From: an uncultured Gemmiger sp.
GTDB taxonomy: Bacteria > Bacillota > Clostridia > Oscillospirales > Ruminococcaceae
Length of the DNA: 38,642 bases
Reading direction: 5' to 3'
Assembly (NCBI GenBank): GCA_944382835.1
Contig: CALWNP010000024.1
Span: 1 to 38,642, forward strand
How positions within the stretch are numbered: the stretch's first letter is position 1; each line of letters starts with the position of its first letter. The translations under genes and the position numbers were made by a program. Positions 18,290-26,363 of this stretch are shown in pieces. The notes below the pieces were generated by a model that searched no databases, was not told where the DNA came from, and saw only the letters and a program-made list of their open reading frames with translations.

Positions 18290-18979
18290 TTACCGGCCGG
18301 GACCGTAGCCCACCCCGGTTTCCACCAGGATGTCCGGCTCCCAGACCAGGCCGGGGCGGCCCCCCTTGCGGGCCTCGGTGAGAAAGAGCCAGGGCCGCTC
18401 CCCCGCCCGGTGGCGGACCAGGGCCACCCGCTTGGGCTCCAGCCCGGCGGTGCAGAGGGCGGCAAACACCGCGGCCATCTGGTCCGGCCGCTGGCAGAGG
18501 GCCAGCCGTCCCCCGTCCTGCAGCGCCCGGGCGGCGCAGGCCGCCACATCGGCCAGGGTGCAGCTGCCGTCGTGGCGGGCGGCGGCCCGCCGGGGATCGG
18601 GGCTGACATAGCCGCCGGTGAAGTAGGGCGGGTTGCAGGCCGCAAAGGCGTACCGCCCCCGCTGGGGCCCCGCCTGGCAGAACTGCCGCAGGTCGGCGCA
18701 CAGGGGGTGGATGTGGGCGGCCTCGGGGCCGTTTTCCGCCACCGCCGCGGCGCAGAGGGCGCTGGCCTCGGGGTCCAGCTCTACCGCGTCGCATTGGCCC
18801 CGGTGGCCCATGTCGTGCCAGGCCAGCGCCACAATGCCGCATCCGCTGCACAGGTCCAGCGCCCGCTGCCCCCGCCGGGGCCGGGCAAACCGGGCCAGCA
18901 GCAGGGCGTCGGTGCCGAAGGTGGCCCCGGGGGCGGTGAGAACCCGGGTGCCGGCGTCGAGGATTTCGGTGTTGGGCAT
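18290..18979 (-). CDS. SAM-dependent methyltransferase, TrmN6/YfiC-like (tRNA1Val A37 N6)
   Basis: A 229-residue Rossmann methyltransferase: SAM loop DLCSGCG (42-48) and target-base motif NPPY (116-119), the pattern of N6-adenine and YfiC/TrmN6-type enzymes acting on tRNA. The N-terminus carries the [11 protein letters not shown] segment typical of the YfiC group. ATG 18979 is chosen because GGGAGG lies 5 nt upstream; the frame is open to 19036 but passes through the ferredoxin terminator. Convergent with the fab operon and without an obvious partner gene. The substrate is inferred from family only. Confidence 0.75.
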   Translation of the reverse strand: MPNTEILDAGTRVLTAPGATFGTDALLLARFARPRRGQRALDLCSGCGIVALAWHDMGHRGQCDAVELDPEASALCAAAVAENGPEAAHIHPLCADLRQFCQAGPQRGRYAFAACNPPYFTGGYVSPDPRRAAARHDGSCTLADVAACAARALQDGGRLALCQRPDQMAAVFAALCTAGLEPKRVALVRHRAGERPWLFLTEARKGGRPGLVWEPDILVETGVGYGPGR

Positions 18980-19011
18980 GGCAGCCTCCCTGACGATGGA
19001 AAATGGCAGAC

Positions 19012-19046
19012 AAAAAACGCGGCGCGGTGTTGCCACCGGCCGCGTT
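19012..19046 (-). terminator. Terminator of the ferredoxin gene
   Basis: Minus strand: a 13-bp stem with one bulge and a GCAA tetraloop (stem 19046-19034 with 19029-19016) followed by TTTTTTG. Confidence 0.9.
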
Positions 19047-19061
19047 TCGGAAGTGTTTTAC

Positions 19062-19229
19062 TTATTCCGGCTTGATCGCACCGGTGGGGCAAGCACCCTC
19101 GCAGGCGCCGCAGTCCACACAGGCAGAAGCGTCGACCTCAGCCTTGGCGCCCATGGTGATCGCGCCGACGGGGCAGGTGTCAACACAAGCGCCGCAAGCA
19201 ACACACTCGTCAGAAACCATATGAGCCAT
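19062..19229 (-). CDS. 2[4Fe-4S] ferredoxin
   Basis: A 55-residue clostridial-type ferredoxin, the small electron carrier used by pyruvate:ferredoxin oxidoreductase and Nfn. Two CxxCxxCxxxCP clusters: Cys 9, 12, 15, 19 and Cys 37, 40, 43, 47. ATG 19229 has AAGGAG 7 nt upstream; the frame extends to 19280, but nothing supports that start. It is a single-gene transcript with its own promoter and a strong terminator, fitting high expression. Its partner in this window is probably nifJ/nfnAB, although unlinked. Confidence 0.95.
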   Translation of the reverse strand: MAHMVSDECVACGACVDTCPVGAITMGAKAEVDASACVDCGACEGACPTGAIKPE

Positions 19230-19318
19230 CGTGAATCTCCTTATCTCCGTGCTATAAATTTTGACCGCCGGGCCGTGCACGGTGGGTGACCGGCGGCACG
19301 CATTCCTGCGTTTCCATT

Positions 19319-19347
19319 ATTGTACCATCCGGCGGCAGGGTTTGCAA
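19319..19347 (-). promoter_or_regulatory. Sigma-A promoter of the ferredoxin gene
   Basis: Minus strand: TTGCAA (19347-19342), 17 bp, TACAAT (19324-19319). The leader then holds a GC-rich stem, CCGCCGG/CCGGCGG (19296-19290 with 19271-19265), enclosing a second small palindrome, possibly an mRNA-stabilising structure. Confidence 0.8.
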
Positions 19348-19370
19348 GGGCATGGCCAAAAAATCCCTGG

Positions 19371-20213
19371 TCAATCCTCCTCGGGATCGGGCTGGATGGG
19401 GGCCCGTTTGCCGCCCCGCAGATAGGTGCACTCGCTGCGCTTGTAGCACTTGGGAGCCAGGCTTTCCACGCTGCGGACCTTGAGGGTGCCCGAGACCACA
19501 TTGGCCTCCAGCACGGTGCCCTCCCCGTCGGGGGTGCGCACCACGCTGCCCGGCTGGGGGGTGATGGCGTTGAGGTACTCGTAGCTCTTCTGCTCATAGC
19601 CCAGGCAGCACATCAGCCGCCCGCAGGCGCCGCTGATCTTGGCCGGGTTGAGGGACAGCCCCTGCTCCTTGGCCATCTTGATGGAGACAGGCTGGAAGTT
19701 CTTGAGGAAGCGGCTGCAGCAGAAGGGCTGGCCGCAGACCCCCAGGCCGCCCAGCATCTTGCTCTCGTCCCGCACCCCGATCTGCCGCAGCTCGATGCGG
19801 GTGTGGAACTGGCTGGCCAGGTCCTTGACCAGCTCCCGGAAATCCACCCGGCTGTCGGCGGTGAAGTAGAAGACCAGCTTGTTGCGGTCCAGGGTGTACT
19901 CGGCGTCCACCAGCTTCATCTGGAGCTTGTGGGCGGCGATGCGGGTTTCGCAGAGGCGGAAGGCAGAGCGCTCGTCGGCGCGGTTCTGGCGCATCCGGCG
20001 GATGTCCACCCCGTCGGCCATCCGCAGCACCGGTTTGATTTCCCGGGGTGTGCCGCCGCTGGGCAGCTCGTGGGGGGCGCGGACCACCTCGCCGCACTCC
20101 ACCCCGCGGGCGGTTTCCACCACCACATAGTCCCCGCGGTGGGGTTCCAGGTCGCCGGGGTTGAAATAGTAGGCCCGGCCGCTCTCCTTGAATTTGACCG
20201 AAATGACTTTCAT
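19371..20213 (-). CDS. ricT: PSP1-domain protein RicT (YaaT)
   Basis: A 280-residue PSP1-domain protein. In Bacillus, RicT (YaaT) with RicA and RicF forms an Fe-S-containing complex that acts on RNase Y-dependent mRNA processing and on sporulation and competence phosphorelay. Six cysteines occur in two clusters, Cys160/165/166 and Cys197/202/203, matching the conserved iron-sulfur ligands. ATG 20213 begins the family-typical MKVISVKFK. The ribosome site (AAGGA) is 12 nt away, somewhat far. Last gene of an operon with pstA and holB, the same neighbours as in B. subtilis. RicA and RicF are not in the window. Confidence 0.9.
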   Translation of the reverse strand: MKVISVKFKESGRAYYFNPGDLEPHRGDYVVVETARGVECGEVVRAPHELPSGGTPREIKPVLRMADGVDIRRMRQNRADERSAFRLCETRIAAHKLQMKLVDAEYTLDRNKLVFYFTADSRVDFRELVKDLASQFHTRIELRQIGVRDESKMLGGLGVCGQPFCCSRFLKNFQPVSIKMAKEQGLSLNPAKISGACGRLMCCLGYEQKSYEYLNAITPQPGSVVRTPDGEGTVLEANVVSGTLKVRSVESLAPKCYKRSECTYLRGGKRAPIQPDPEED

Positions 20214-20244
20214 AGTTGTTGGCAATCCTTTTCTTGGGGTTTTC

Positions 20245-21150
20245 TCAGACCGCGGCCGCCAGCAGGCTCAGGGCCAGCCGCAGGTTTCCGTTGGCCCGGA
20301 TGGCGCGGGCAGTCTTGCCCGCCGCATCCAGCAAGATGGCAGCCCGGTCGGGCTGAATCCCGGCAAAGCCGGGGCGGCGCAGCGCCGCCGAGGCGGTGAG
20401 CCGGGTCTGGCGCAGCAGTTCTAAGGCCGCCTCCCGGTCCTTCTCACACCGGGCCAGCAGGGCGGCCGCCTTGTAGGTATCCCCCTTCTGCACCAGGGCG
20501 CAGAGGGCGGCGGCATTGTCCCGGGCGGCCCCCAGCTTGGGGTCCCGCATCGAGGCCAGGCAGGAGCCGATGTGCCCTTCGTAGAGAAAGGCCAGGTCGT
20601 TGGCCTTGGTCTCGGTCAGGCCGGGCAGCGCCTGGCGCAGGGCCGCGGCGCATTCCTCGGCGGCCACCGGCGCCAGGGTGTAGGCAGCACAGCGGCTGCG
20701 GATGGTGGGCAGCACCGCGGCGGTGCTGGTGGCGGTGAGGAGAAAGAGCACCCCCTCGGGGGGCTCCTCGATGATCTTGAGCATGGCGTTGGCCGAGGAC
20801 CCGTTGAGGTTCTGGGCGCCGTAGATGAACATGACCCGTCCGGCGGCATCGGCCGAGAGGGCGGAGTGCTGGATGGCCTCCCGGGCGGCGCGGATTTTCT
20901 CCACCTTGATCTGGCCCGAGGCGCCCTCCCCCCGCACCGTGATGCACTCGCTGTCCCCCCCCCGCAGGACCGCCTCGGCGTGGGGGCCGCCCCGGGGATA
21001 GAGATAGTCGGCAGCCAGGCAGCGCGCGGCAAAGCCCGCCCCGCAGCCAGCCTCCCCCACCAGCAGGATGCTGTGGGCCAGACGGCCGGCCGTGAGCGCG
21101 GCTTTGAGATCCTCTTTCAGTGCCCGGTTGCCGACGATGCGATCCAGCAT
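20245..21150 (-). CDS. holB: DNA polymerase III delta' subunit (clamp loader)
   Basis: A 301-residue AAA+ family protein. The P-loop is degenerate (GEAGCGAG, the lysine missing), as usual for delta', which does not hydrolyse ATP. The SRC motif (RSRC) that feeds into neighbouring clamp-loader subunits is kept. It loads the sliding clamp at the replication fork. The start is uncertain: ATG 21150 gives a family-like N-terminus, but an in-frame GTG at 21165 overlaps the pstA stop (GTGA) and may be the real coupled start; neither has a clear ribosome site. The pstA-holB-ricT order supports the call. Confidence 0.88.
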   Translation of the reverse strand: MLDRIVGNRALKEDLKAALTAGRLAHSILLVGEAGCGAGFAARCLAADYLYPRGGPHAEAVLRGGDSECITVRGEGASGQIKVEKIRAAREAIQHSALSADAAGRVMFIYGAQNLNGSSANAMLKIIEEPPEGVLFLLTATSTAAVLPTIRSRCAAYTLAPVAAEECAAALRQALPGLTETKANDLAFLYEGHIGSCLASMRDPKLGAARDNAAALCALVQKGDTYKAAALLARCEKDREAALELLRQTRLTASAALRRPGFAGIQPDRAAILLDAAGKTARAIRANGNLRLALSLLAAAV

Positions 21151-21161
21151 CGGGGCGGTGT

Positions 21162-21485
21162 TCACAGCTTTTCGAACCGCTCGACGTTGGTCACAAAGAC
21201 GGTGGCGCCGCCCACCGTGACCTCGATGGGCATGGCGCTCTCGATGCCAAGGCCGATGGAGGCGGTGCCGGGAACGATCTCGGTGCGCTGCTTGCAGCAC
21301 TTGGCGATGCAGGCGATGCAGTCATCCACCCGCTCGTCCTCGGTGCCGATCATCAGGGTCATGTTGCCGGCCATCAGGAAGCCGCCGGTGGTGGCCAGAC
21401 GGGTGACATAGAATTTCTGCTTGAGCAGCTCGTTGCAGACGTTGCGGGAATCCTCTTTGTTGACAATGGCAGTGACGAGTTTCAT
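21162..21485 (-). CDS. pstA: Cyclic-di-AMP receptor PstA/DarA (PII-like)
   Basis: A 107-residue PII-like signal protein (YaaQ/DUF970 family) that binds cyclic di-AMP in Firmicutes; the downstream target is not settled. N-terminal MKLVTAIVN, the TTGGFL segment and the C-terminal VTVGGATVFV strand match the family. ATG 21485 has a strong AGGAGG. It stands 34 bp after the rhomboid-like gene and directly before holB, so it is expressed with replication and RNA-processing genes. Confidence 0.92.
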   Translation of the reverse strand: MKLVTAIVNKEDSRNVCNELLKQKFYVTRLATTGGFLMAGNMTLMIGTEDERVDDCIACIAKCCKQRTEIVPGTASIGLGIESAMPIEVTVGGATVFVTNVERFEKL

Positions 21486-21519
21486 AGGAATACCTCCTTA
21501 TTCTGTGCGGCGCGGCGGG

Positions 21520-22176
21520 TTACCGCTTCCAGCGGTTTTCCCAGTCCCGGCGGCGCTTGTAGCTTGTGATGGTCTCCCTGCACCAGGAAAAGAGTTCGGG
21601 CCCGAAAAAGACCAGGAACCCGGCCAGGCCGAAGACCAGGCTGAGCCGGTAGGCCATGGACACCCGCAGGGAGAGGAAATTGAAGAGCCAGACCACCGCG
21701 GCGGCCAGACCCAGCCATTTGACCTTGATGGGGATGAAGAAGAAGAGCAGGATCTGCTGTTCCGGCCACATCCAGGCGTAGGCGAAGAAGAGGGAGAGAA
21801 AAATCCCCGACGACCCGGCCGACCCGGTGATCAGGCAGGAGACCAGCGCCCCCACCATCCCGATGAGGATGTAGAGGGTGAACCGGAAGCTGCCCCAGGC
21901 CCGTTCCAGCGAGTTGCCCACCCACCAGTAGAAATACAGCTGCAGCAGCAGGGCAAAGGCGCTGTAAGTGAGGGGCGGCACAAACAAAAAGGTGACAATC
22001 TGCCAGATCCACCCCTGCATCAGACCGAGCCGAGACAGGGACAGGACGCTGTACACATTGGCGTTGACAAACATCACCAGGAACCAGACCACCGCCTGGG
22101 CCACACAGATGATGTTCATCAGATAAGGGATGCCCAGCCGCCCGAAGCGGCGTTCCAGTTTGTCAATCCAGCGCAT
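21520..22176 (-). CDS. Rhomboid-like membrane protein, probably proteolytically inactive
   Basis: A 218-residue polytopic protein of about six transmembrane segments. The rhomboid landmarks are present: LE..WG..RF in the loop after helix 2 and a GSSG segment in the helix 4 position, where the catalytic GxSG serine sits. The helix 6 histidine that completes the Ser-His dyad is not seen; the equivalent stretch reads RLSLVFGLAGFL. It is therefore likely a pseudoprotease that binds or chaperones membrane proteins. A Lys/Arg-rich cytoplasmic tail ends the protein. ATG 22176 has AAGGAG upstream. It is the first gene of the pstA-holB-ricT operon, an unusual addition to that cluster. Confidence 0.65.
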   Translation of the reverse strand: MRWIDKLERRFGRLGIPYLMNIICVAQAVVWFLVMFVNANVYSVLSLSRLGLMQGWIWQIVTFLFVPPLTYSAFALLLQLYFYWWVGNSLERAWGSFRFTLYILIGMVGALVSCLITGSAGSSGIFLSLFFAYAWMWPEQQILLFFFIPIKVKWLGLAAAVVWLFNFLSLRVSMAYRLSLVFGLAGFLVFFGPELFSWCRETITSYKRRRDWENRWKR

Positions 22177-22226
22177 GGATGCTCCTTTCCGAATCACGCC
22201 GCCGAAGCAGCCTTTTAGTAAACAAT

Positions 22227-22255
22227 ATTGTACCATTTTTATAGGGGGAGTTCAA
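22227..22255 (-). promoter_or_regulatory. Sigma-A promoter of the rhomboid-like/pstA/holB/ricT operon
   Basis: Minus strand: TTGAAC (22255-22250), 17 bp, TACAAT (22232-22227). The only strong promoter for these four genes. Confidence 0.8.
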
Positions 22256-22276
22256 CAGCTTCTTGTCGAGATTCAC

Positions 22277-22309
22277 AAAAGAGGGGCCGGTGCGTGCCGC
22301 ACCGGCCCC
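22277..22309 (-). terminator. Terminator of the phage structural operon
   Basis: A perfect 12-bp GC-rich stem (22309-22298 with 22294-22283), 3-nt loop, then TCTTTT on the minus strand, 13 bp after the holin stop. It insulates the housekeeping promoter next to it. Confidence 0.9.
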
Positions 22310-22321
22310 CCTGCCGTGGGT

Positions 22322-22498
22322 TTATTTTCCGCTCTGGGTCCCGAAATAAAAGGCCAGCACCATGGTGACCGCCGTCATGACGGTGTCGGGCTGGAAGGCC
22401 CCGCCCAGGGCCAGCGCCGCAAACACCCCGATGACCACCATGGTCACGATGGTCTTCACCTTGAGCAGCGCCGCCAGATTTTTCCAGAATTCCTCCAT
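22322..22498 (-). CDS. Small holin-like membrane protein
   Basis: A 58-residue protein with an amphipathic start (MEEFWKNLAALLKVK) and two closely spaced hydrophobic stretches ending in FYFGTQSGK. Size, position at the end of the tail genes and topology suit a phage holin, which would open the membrane for lysis. ATG 22498 follows a purine-rich GGGGAGAGG. No endolysin follows. Holin function is inferred from position and shape only. Confidence 0.6.
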   Translation of the reverse strand: MEEFWKNLAALLKVKTIVTMVVIGVFAALALGGAFQPDTVMTAVTMVLAFYFGTQSGK

Positions 22499-22511
22499 CC
22501 TCTCCCCCCTT

Positions 22512-22766
22512 TCATCCCTGCCGGGCCTGCTGTTCCAGGTCGGCAATCCGGTGGTTGGCCACCCGGATCTGTTCCTGCTGCACCTCCAGCCGTTCCTCCA
22601 GGTTGTAGGTGCGCTCCACCACGGTGTTGTGCTTGTCCACCTTCTTTTCCAGCTGTTCGATGCGGTAGGTGGTCAGCCGGGTGTTGATCACAATGCCGGC
22701 AAAGGCCCCCAGGGCGCTGCCCAGCACCGGCAGCAGGGCGGCCAGAAGGGCCGGATCAATCGTCAT
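22512..22766 (-). CDS. XhlA-like small phage membrane/coiled-coil protein
   Basis: An 84-residue protein. One N-terminal transmembrane helix (about 5-27) is followed by a long charged coiled coil rich in Glu, Gln and Arg. It resembles proteins placed beside holins in Clostridia phages, sometimes annotated as haemolysin XhlA; XhlA helps the holin in PBSX. GGGGAGGGAAGGG precedes ATG 22766. Together with the next gene it is all that remains of a lysis module. Confidence 0.55.
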   Translation of the reverse strand: MTIDPALLAALLPVLGSALGAFAGIVINTRLTTYRIEQLEKKVDKHNTVVERTYNLEERLEVQQEQIRVANHRIADLEQQARQG

Positions 22767-22780
22767 GCCCTTCCCTCCCC

Positions 22781-24253
22781 TCAGGCCCGCTGCAGGGTGT
22801 AGGTGATCTTCATGGTCATGCCGGCGTTCTTTTCCACCGGCTGGCTCAGATCGTTGATGGTGGCCAGGTAGGTGGGGCGCAGCCCCAGGGTGACCCCCTT
22901 GCCGTTGGTGGTGCCGGCGGGGTTGATGCCCTTGCCCAGCAGCACCCTGCGCCCCCGGATGGGGATGGCGTGGCAGTTGTAGAGATACCGGCTGGTCAGG
23001 TTGTACTGGATGGCCAGCATCTCGTCGGTGGCGGTGTTCAGCACCACCGAGGGGGCGGTGGCGGTGCCCCCGTCCTGGTACTGGTAGTAGTACAGCCGCC
23101 CGTCGTGGGCGTCGTGGACATAGGGCATGGACAGGCCGTTGGTGGTGATCTCCCGGACCTCGCCGGGGTCAGACAGCCGGATGCGGAAGACCCGCTTGCT
23201 GCCATCGCTGGCCGCCGTGGCCCCCCAGAGGTAGATCCAGCCGTCATAAACCAGCCCGTTGCCGCTGGGGGTGGTGGTGCCGCTGTTGGACACCACCGCC
23301 TGCAAGGTATGGCCGGTCTGGTTGGTGATGCGGTAGCTCTTCAATGCGTAGCTGTCCACATCCAGCTCATAGACCAGCAGCTCCTTGTTGGGGGCCACCT
23401 GGCTGGAGGGAAAGCTGACCAGATAGAGTTTGCGCCGCTCGGCATCATAGCAGCCGCAGAGATAGCTGGTGGAGGTGCTGAGCAGAGCCGGGGTCAGCGA
23501 GACGGTCTTTTCGCTGCGGCAGGGGGGCAGGTTGGCGGCCCCCCTGGCCCAGAACAGCGAGAGCTCCTTGAGCTTGAGGGGGTAGCGCCGCAGGGTGACG
23601 CTGGGGGCGGTGGGGTTGAACTGGGCCAGCAGAAAGCAGTCCTGGCTCTCGTCCAGCTCCAGCAGGTGGCCGGGGGCGGAGAAATAGCTGCCCGGCACCG
23701 TGACGGCGGGGGCGATGGTGCCCGAGAGCTCCACCCCCGGGGTGTAGGCCACCGTGCCGTTGCAGTCCCCGGTGCCCCGGACGGCGGCCTCGGCGCCGGC
23801 CCAGGCGGCGGCCCGGTTGCTCAGGCAGACCGAGGCGATGGTGCCGTTGGCCTGCTGGGTGCCGAAGTCGTAGACAAAGGTGGCGGTGCCGCCCTGGAGG
23901 TCGATGTCGGTCTCCACCGGGTTCCAGCTGCCCTGGACCGGGTTCTGGCCGTTGTTGGCGCCGTTGTACCCGGCGCAGCCGGTGATCCTGGCCTCGGCGG
24001 GGGCAAAGAGAGTGTCGGCATCCCCGCCGATCTTGCGGTCAAAGAGGAGCAGTCCCCCGTAAAACTGGGAGATCAGATCCACAAAGTTTTCCTTGGTATT
24101 GTCGTCCAGCAGGTTGGCCCCCAGGGTGTACATCCCGAAGGGGGTCAGAATCTCCTGCATGGCGTTGGTCACCAGGTTGTCCTGCTCCACCACCCGGGTG
24201 CGGCCGGTGTGCAGGTCGGTCAGTTCAATTTTGGTGTGGCCATGCAATGGCAT
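22781..24253 (-). CDS. Phage tail tip/receptor-binding protein with propeller-like repeats (putative)
   Basis: A 490-residue protein after the tail hub gene, the usual place of the receptor-binding or fibre protein. The N-terminal 35 residues (GHTKIELTDLHTG...) resemble the attachment segment of Firmicute phage tail proteins. The C-terminal half (from about 230) has repeated strands with aromatic and glycine turns (NGLVYDGWIYLWGA, AHDGRLYYYQY, CYDAERRKLYLVSF), like the blades of a beta-propeller. That suggests binding to a cell-surface glycan. ATG 24253 has AAAGGAG 8 nt upstream. No lytic domain is visible. Confidence 0.6.
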   Translation of the reverse strand: MPLHGHTKIELTDLHTGRTRVVEQDNLVTNAMQEILTPFGMYTLGANLLDDNTKENFVDLISQFYGGLLLFDRKIGGDADTLFAPAEARITGCAGYNGANNGQNPVQGSWNPVETDIDLQGGTATFVYDFGTQQANGTIASVCLSNRAAAWAGAEAAVRGTGDCNGTVAYTPGVELSGTIAPAVTVPGSYFSAPGHLLELDESQDCFLLAQFNPTAPSVTLRRYPLKLKELSLFWARGAANLPPCRSEKTVSLTPALLSTSTSYLCGCYDAERRKLYLVSFPSSQVAPNKELLVYELDVDSYALKSYRITNQTGHTLQAVVSNSGTTTPSGNGLVYDGWIYLWGATAASDGSKRVFRIRLSDPGEVREITTNGLSMPYVHDAHDGRLYYYQYQDGGTATAPSVVLNTATDEMLAIQYNLTSRYLYNCHAIPIRGRRVLLGKGINPAGTTNGKGVTLGLRPTYLATINDLSQPVEKNAGMTMKITYTLQRA

Positions 24254-24271
24254 CCATCATTCTCCTTTCTC

Positions 24272-25993
24272 TCACAGCTCCAGCTCCGGGGCCTGCTCGG
24301 CCGGGATATCCACCGCCGGGCCGGCGGGGGTCCAGCGCAGCGGGGCCAGGGTTTCCTGCCCGGTGCGCCGCTGGGGCGTCTGGGGCGCGGCGGACACCTG
24401 CCCGGTCAGGCTGTCCAGCACCGGCCGGGCGGGGGCCGCCAGGGCGGGCGAGGGCAGACGGTCCTCCAACTGCAGGTTGTTGTCCGCGGCGCTGCTCTCC
24501 ACCAGGCTCCGGCCGCTGAGCAGCGCCTGCACCCCGTTGGCCCCCACCGTCACCTGGCCGCCCTCGGCGGTGATCCGCACCGAAAAGATGCCGCTGGTGT
24601 TGGCGGCCACCTCGGCCAGGGGGTAGCACAGGGCCAGGGCGTGCTCCCCCGCGGGCAGGGTCTGGGCCAGGGAGAAATCCAGCGGGGTGCCGTCCAGGTA
24701 ATACGCCACCCGCAGCAGCAGGGTGCCCCCGCTGGCGGCGGGTTGGGCGGAGAGGGGCAGCTGGGCCAGAAAGAGAAGGGTGGTGGCCTGGGTGGTGACA
24801 AAGGCGATGCGGCAGAGCTGCACCTGGGTGGTCCCTGCCGTCACCGGGACCGGGTTGGTGAACCGGTAGGAGAGGGTGCGGCTCTGGTCGGCCTGGGTCT
24901 GCAGCCGGCGCAGGGCGGTGTCGGTGCGGCTGCGGTTGCCCACCAGGTAGGGGTTGCGCCCCACCGCCTTGAGGGTCTGACGGCCCCGGAACTTCCAGAC
25001 CCGGTGGGTCACCAGCATCTCGGCCGAGCCCCCCGCCCCCGGCAGGTCGGTGAGGGTGATCCGGTCGCCGCATTCCAGGCTGGGGTCCCCGGCCATGGTC
25101 AGGGTGGCGGGCACATACCGGATGGCGGACAGGGCGGCAAAGACGGCGTCGGCCACCGCCTGGTTGCGGCCGGTGAGCCCCTTGCCGAAGAGGGGGGCGT
25201 CGGACATCCGCATCTCCAGCCCGCCGGCGGCGGCATCCCCGCAGGAAAAGTCCTGGGCCCCCTCGATGACCAGCGAGGTGTAGCGGCAGCTGTAATCGGC
25301 CACCGTGGCGCCGGTGCGGGCCTCGGGGCCCAGGGCGGTGGAGGGCTGGGCCGAGAAAGCACGGATCACCAGCGCCCCCGCCCGGTCCACCGTGCCGAAG
25401 CCGGCCAGGACCTGGGCGATGGCCCCCACACAGTCCCGGTAGCTCTCGCAGCCGTCCTCCCCGTCCAGCTGGAAGGTCTCGGCGGCGTTGGGGAAGGCGG
25501 CCAGCTCCCCCTCGGTCTGGCCCAGGGTCAGGCCGCACTTTTCGCAGATGCGGCAGAGCATCTGGAAGGGGGTGCCCTGCAGGGCTTCCCCGTCAAAGGC
25601 CTTGTCCAGCAGTAGGGCGTTGTCGTAGGCCTTGATGGAGACATAGAGGGCGGTGCGCTCCGCCTCCGAGATGGTGTAGACCCCCAGCGGCAGCTCGTAC
25701 CAGCTGCCGTCGGCCAGCCGGATGCCGTAGGTCAGGGTCAGCCGGCCGCCGTAGAACCGGTAACGGTTCAGCTGGGTGCGCAGCTGGAAGGCTGCCTGGC
25801 CCAGATAGACGCAGCCGAACTGCAGCTCATCCCCGCTGACGCACTGGTCGTCGATGGTCACCGACCCGCTCATGAGGTCGTCGGCGGTGAACTCCAGGCT
25901 ACCGCCGTCGGCCAGTTGGATGGTGCCGGTGATCCGGTCGGTGCGCACCGGGGCGCGGATGGCCGCCAGATATTGTTGGTTGACTGGGATCAT
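24272..25993 (-). CDS. Phage tail hub / tail-associated (Tal-like) protein
   Basis: A 573-residue protein. The N-terminal 200 residues (beta-rich, with ITGTIQLADG, LPLGVYTISEAE and KAYDNALLLDKAF) match the hub domain of Siphoviridae baseplate proteins of the prophage-endopeptidase-tail type. The remainder is beta-rich with a proline/alanine-rich tail; no peptidase motif is seen. ATG 25993 has GGAGGCAGC. It lies between the distal-tail-like protein and the receptor-binding protein, as in tailed-phage order. Confidence 0.65.
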   Translation of the reverse strand: MIPVNQQYLAAIRAPVRTDRITGTIQLADGGSLEFTADDLMSGSVTIDDQCVSGDELQFGCVYLGQAAFQLRTQLNRYRFYGGRLTLTYGIRLADGSWYELPLGVYTISEAERTALYVSIKAYDNALLLDKAFDGEALQGTPFQMLCRICEKCGLTLGQTEGELAAFPNAAETFQLDGEDGCESYRDCVGAIAQVLAGFGTVDRAGALVIRAFSAQPSTALGPEARTGATVADYSCRYTSLVIEGAQDFSCGDAAAGGLEMRMSDAPLFGKGLTGRNQAVADAVFAALSAIRYVPATLTMAGDPSLECGDRITLTDLPGAGGSAEMLVTHRVWKFRGRQTLKAVGRNPYLVGNRSRTDTALRRLQTQADQSRTLSYRFTNPVPVTAGTTQVQLCRIAFVTTQATTLLFLAQLPLSAQPAASGGTLLLRVAYYLDGTPLDFSLAQTLPAGEHALALCYPLAEVAANTSGIFSVRITAEGGQVTVGANGVQALLSGRSLVESSAADNNLQLEDRLPSPALAAPARPVLDSLTGQVSAAPQTPQRRTGQETLAPLRWTPAGPAVDIPAEQAPELEL

Positions 25994-26002
25994 GCTGCCT
26001 CC

Positions 26003-26350
26003 TTAAAACTCCACCAGGTCCACGCTGATCTCCCAGACGGCGCAGCCCTCCCGGGCGGCCCGGAGGTTGGCGGTGCGCGCCCCGGCATACATGGTGGCGG
26101 TGTTGTAGCTGCCAAAGAAATACTCCACCTGGAACTGGTCGGGGGCGGTGGCGTTGAGGATGGCGGCGCACTGGTCGGTGGATAGCGCCTGCCAGGAGGC
26201 GCTGATCTTGGCGATGCCGCCCCGCACCCGCTCCCGGATCAGCACCCCGTTCTCGGTGCGGCCGGTGTCGGCGCTGTCCAGGTCGGACAGGGTGACTTTG
26301 TACTCGTTGGGGACGGGCAGCGGCGTCCCGTCGATGGTCAGGATGTTCAT
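26003..26350 (-). CDS. Distal-tail-position phage protein (DUF6711-like)
   Basis: A 115-residue beta-rich protein starting MNILTIDG with a central ISASWQALST segment. It sits directly after the tape measure, the position of distal tail (Dit) proteins, but is much shorter than classical Dit. It resembles the small DUF6711-type family in Clostridia phage tails. ATG 26350 has AAAGGAG. Function inferred from position. Confidence 0.5.
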   Translation of the reverse strand: MNILTIDGTPLPVPNEYKVTLSDLDSADTGRTENGVLIRERVRGGIAKISASWQALSTDQCAAILNATAPDQFQVEYFFGSYNTATMYAGARTANLRAAREGCAVWEISVDLVEF

Positions 26351-26363
26351 GGGTGCTCCTTTC

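Noticed and set aside
22255-22330. Left phage boundary examined for an attachment site with a match near 35.5 kb.
   Set aside because: No direct repeat shared by the two boundaries was seen, and no tRNA gene is present at either end.
22970-25615. Very long open frames on the plus strand opposite the phage tail genes (also at 32019-35123 and 5991-8033).
   Set aside because: Low-complexity Gly/His/Val/Leu-rich products antisense to well-supported genes; a common artefact of GC-rich codon use.
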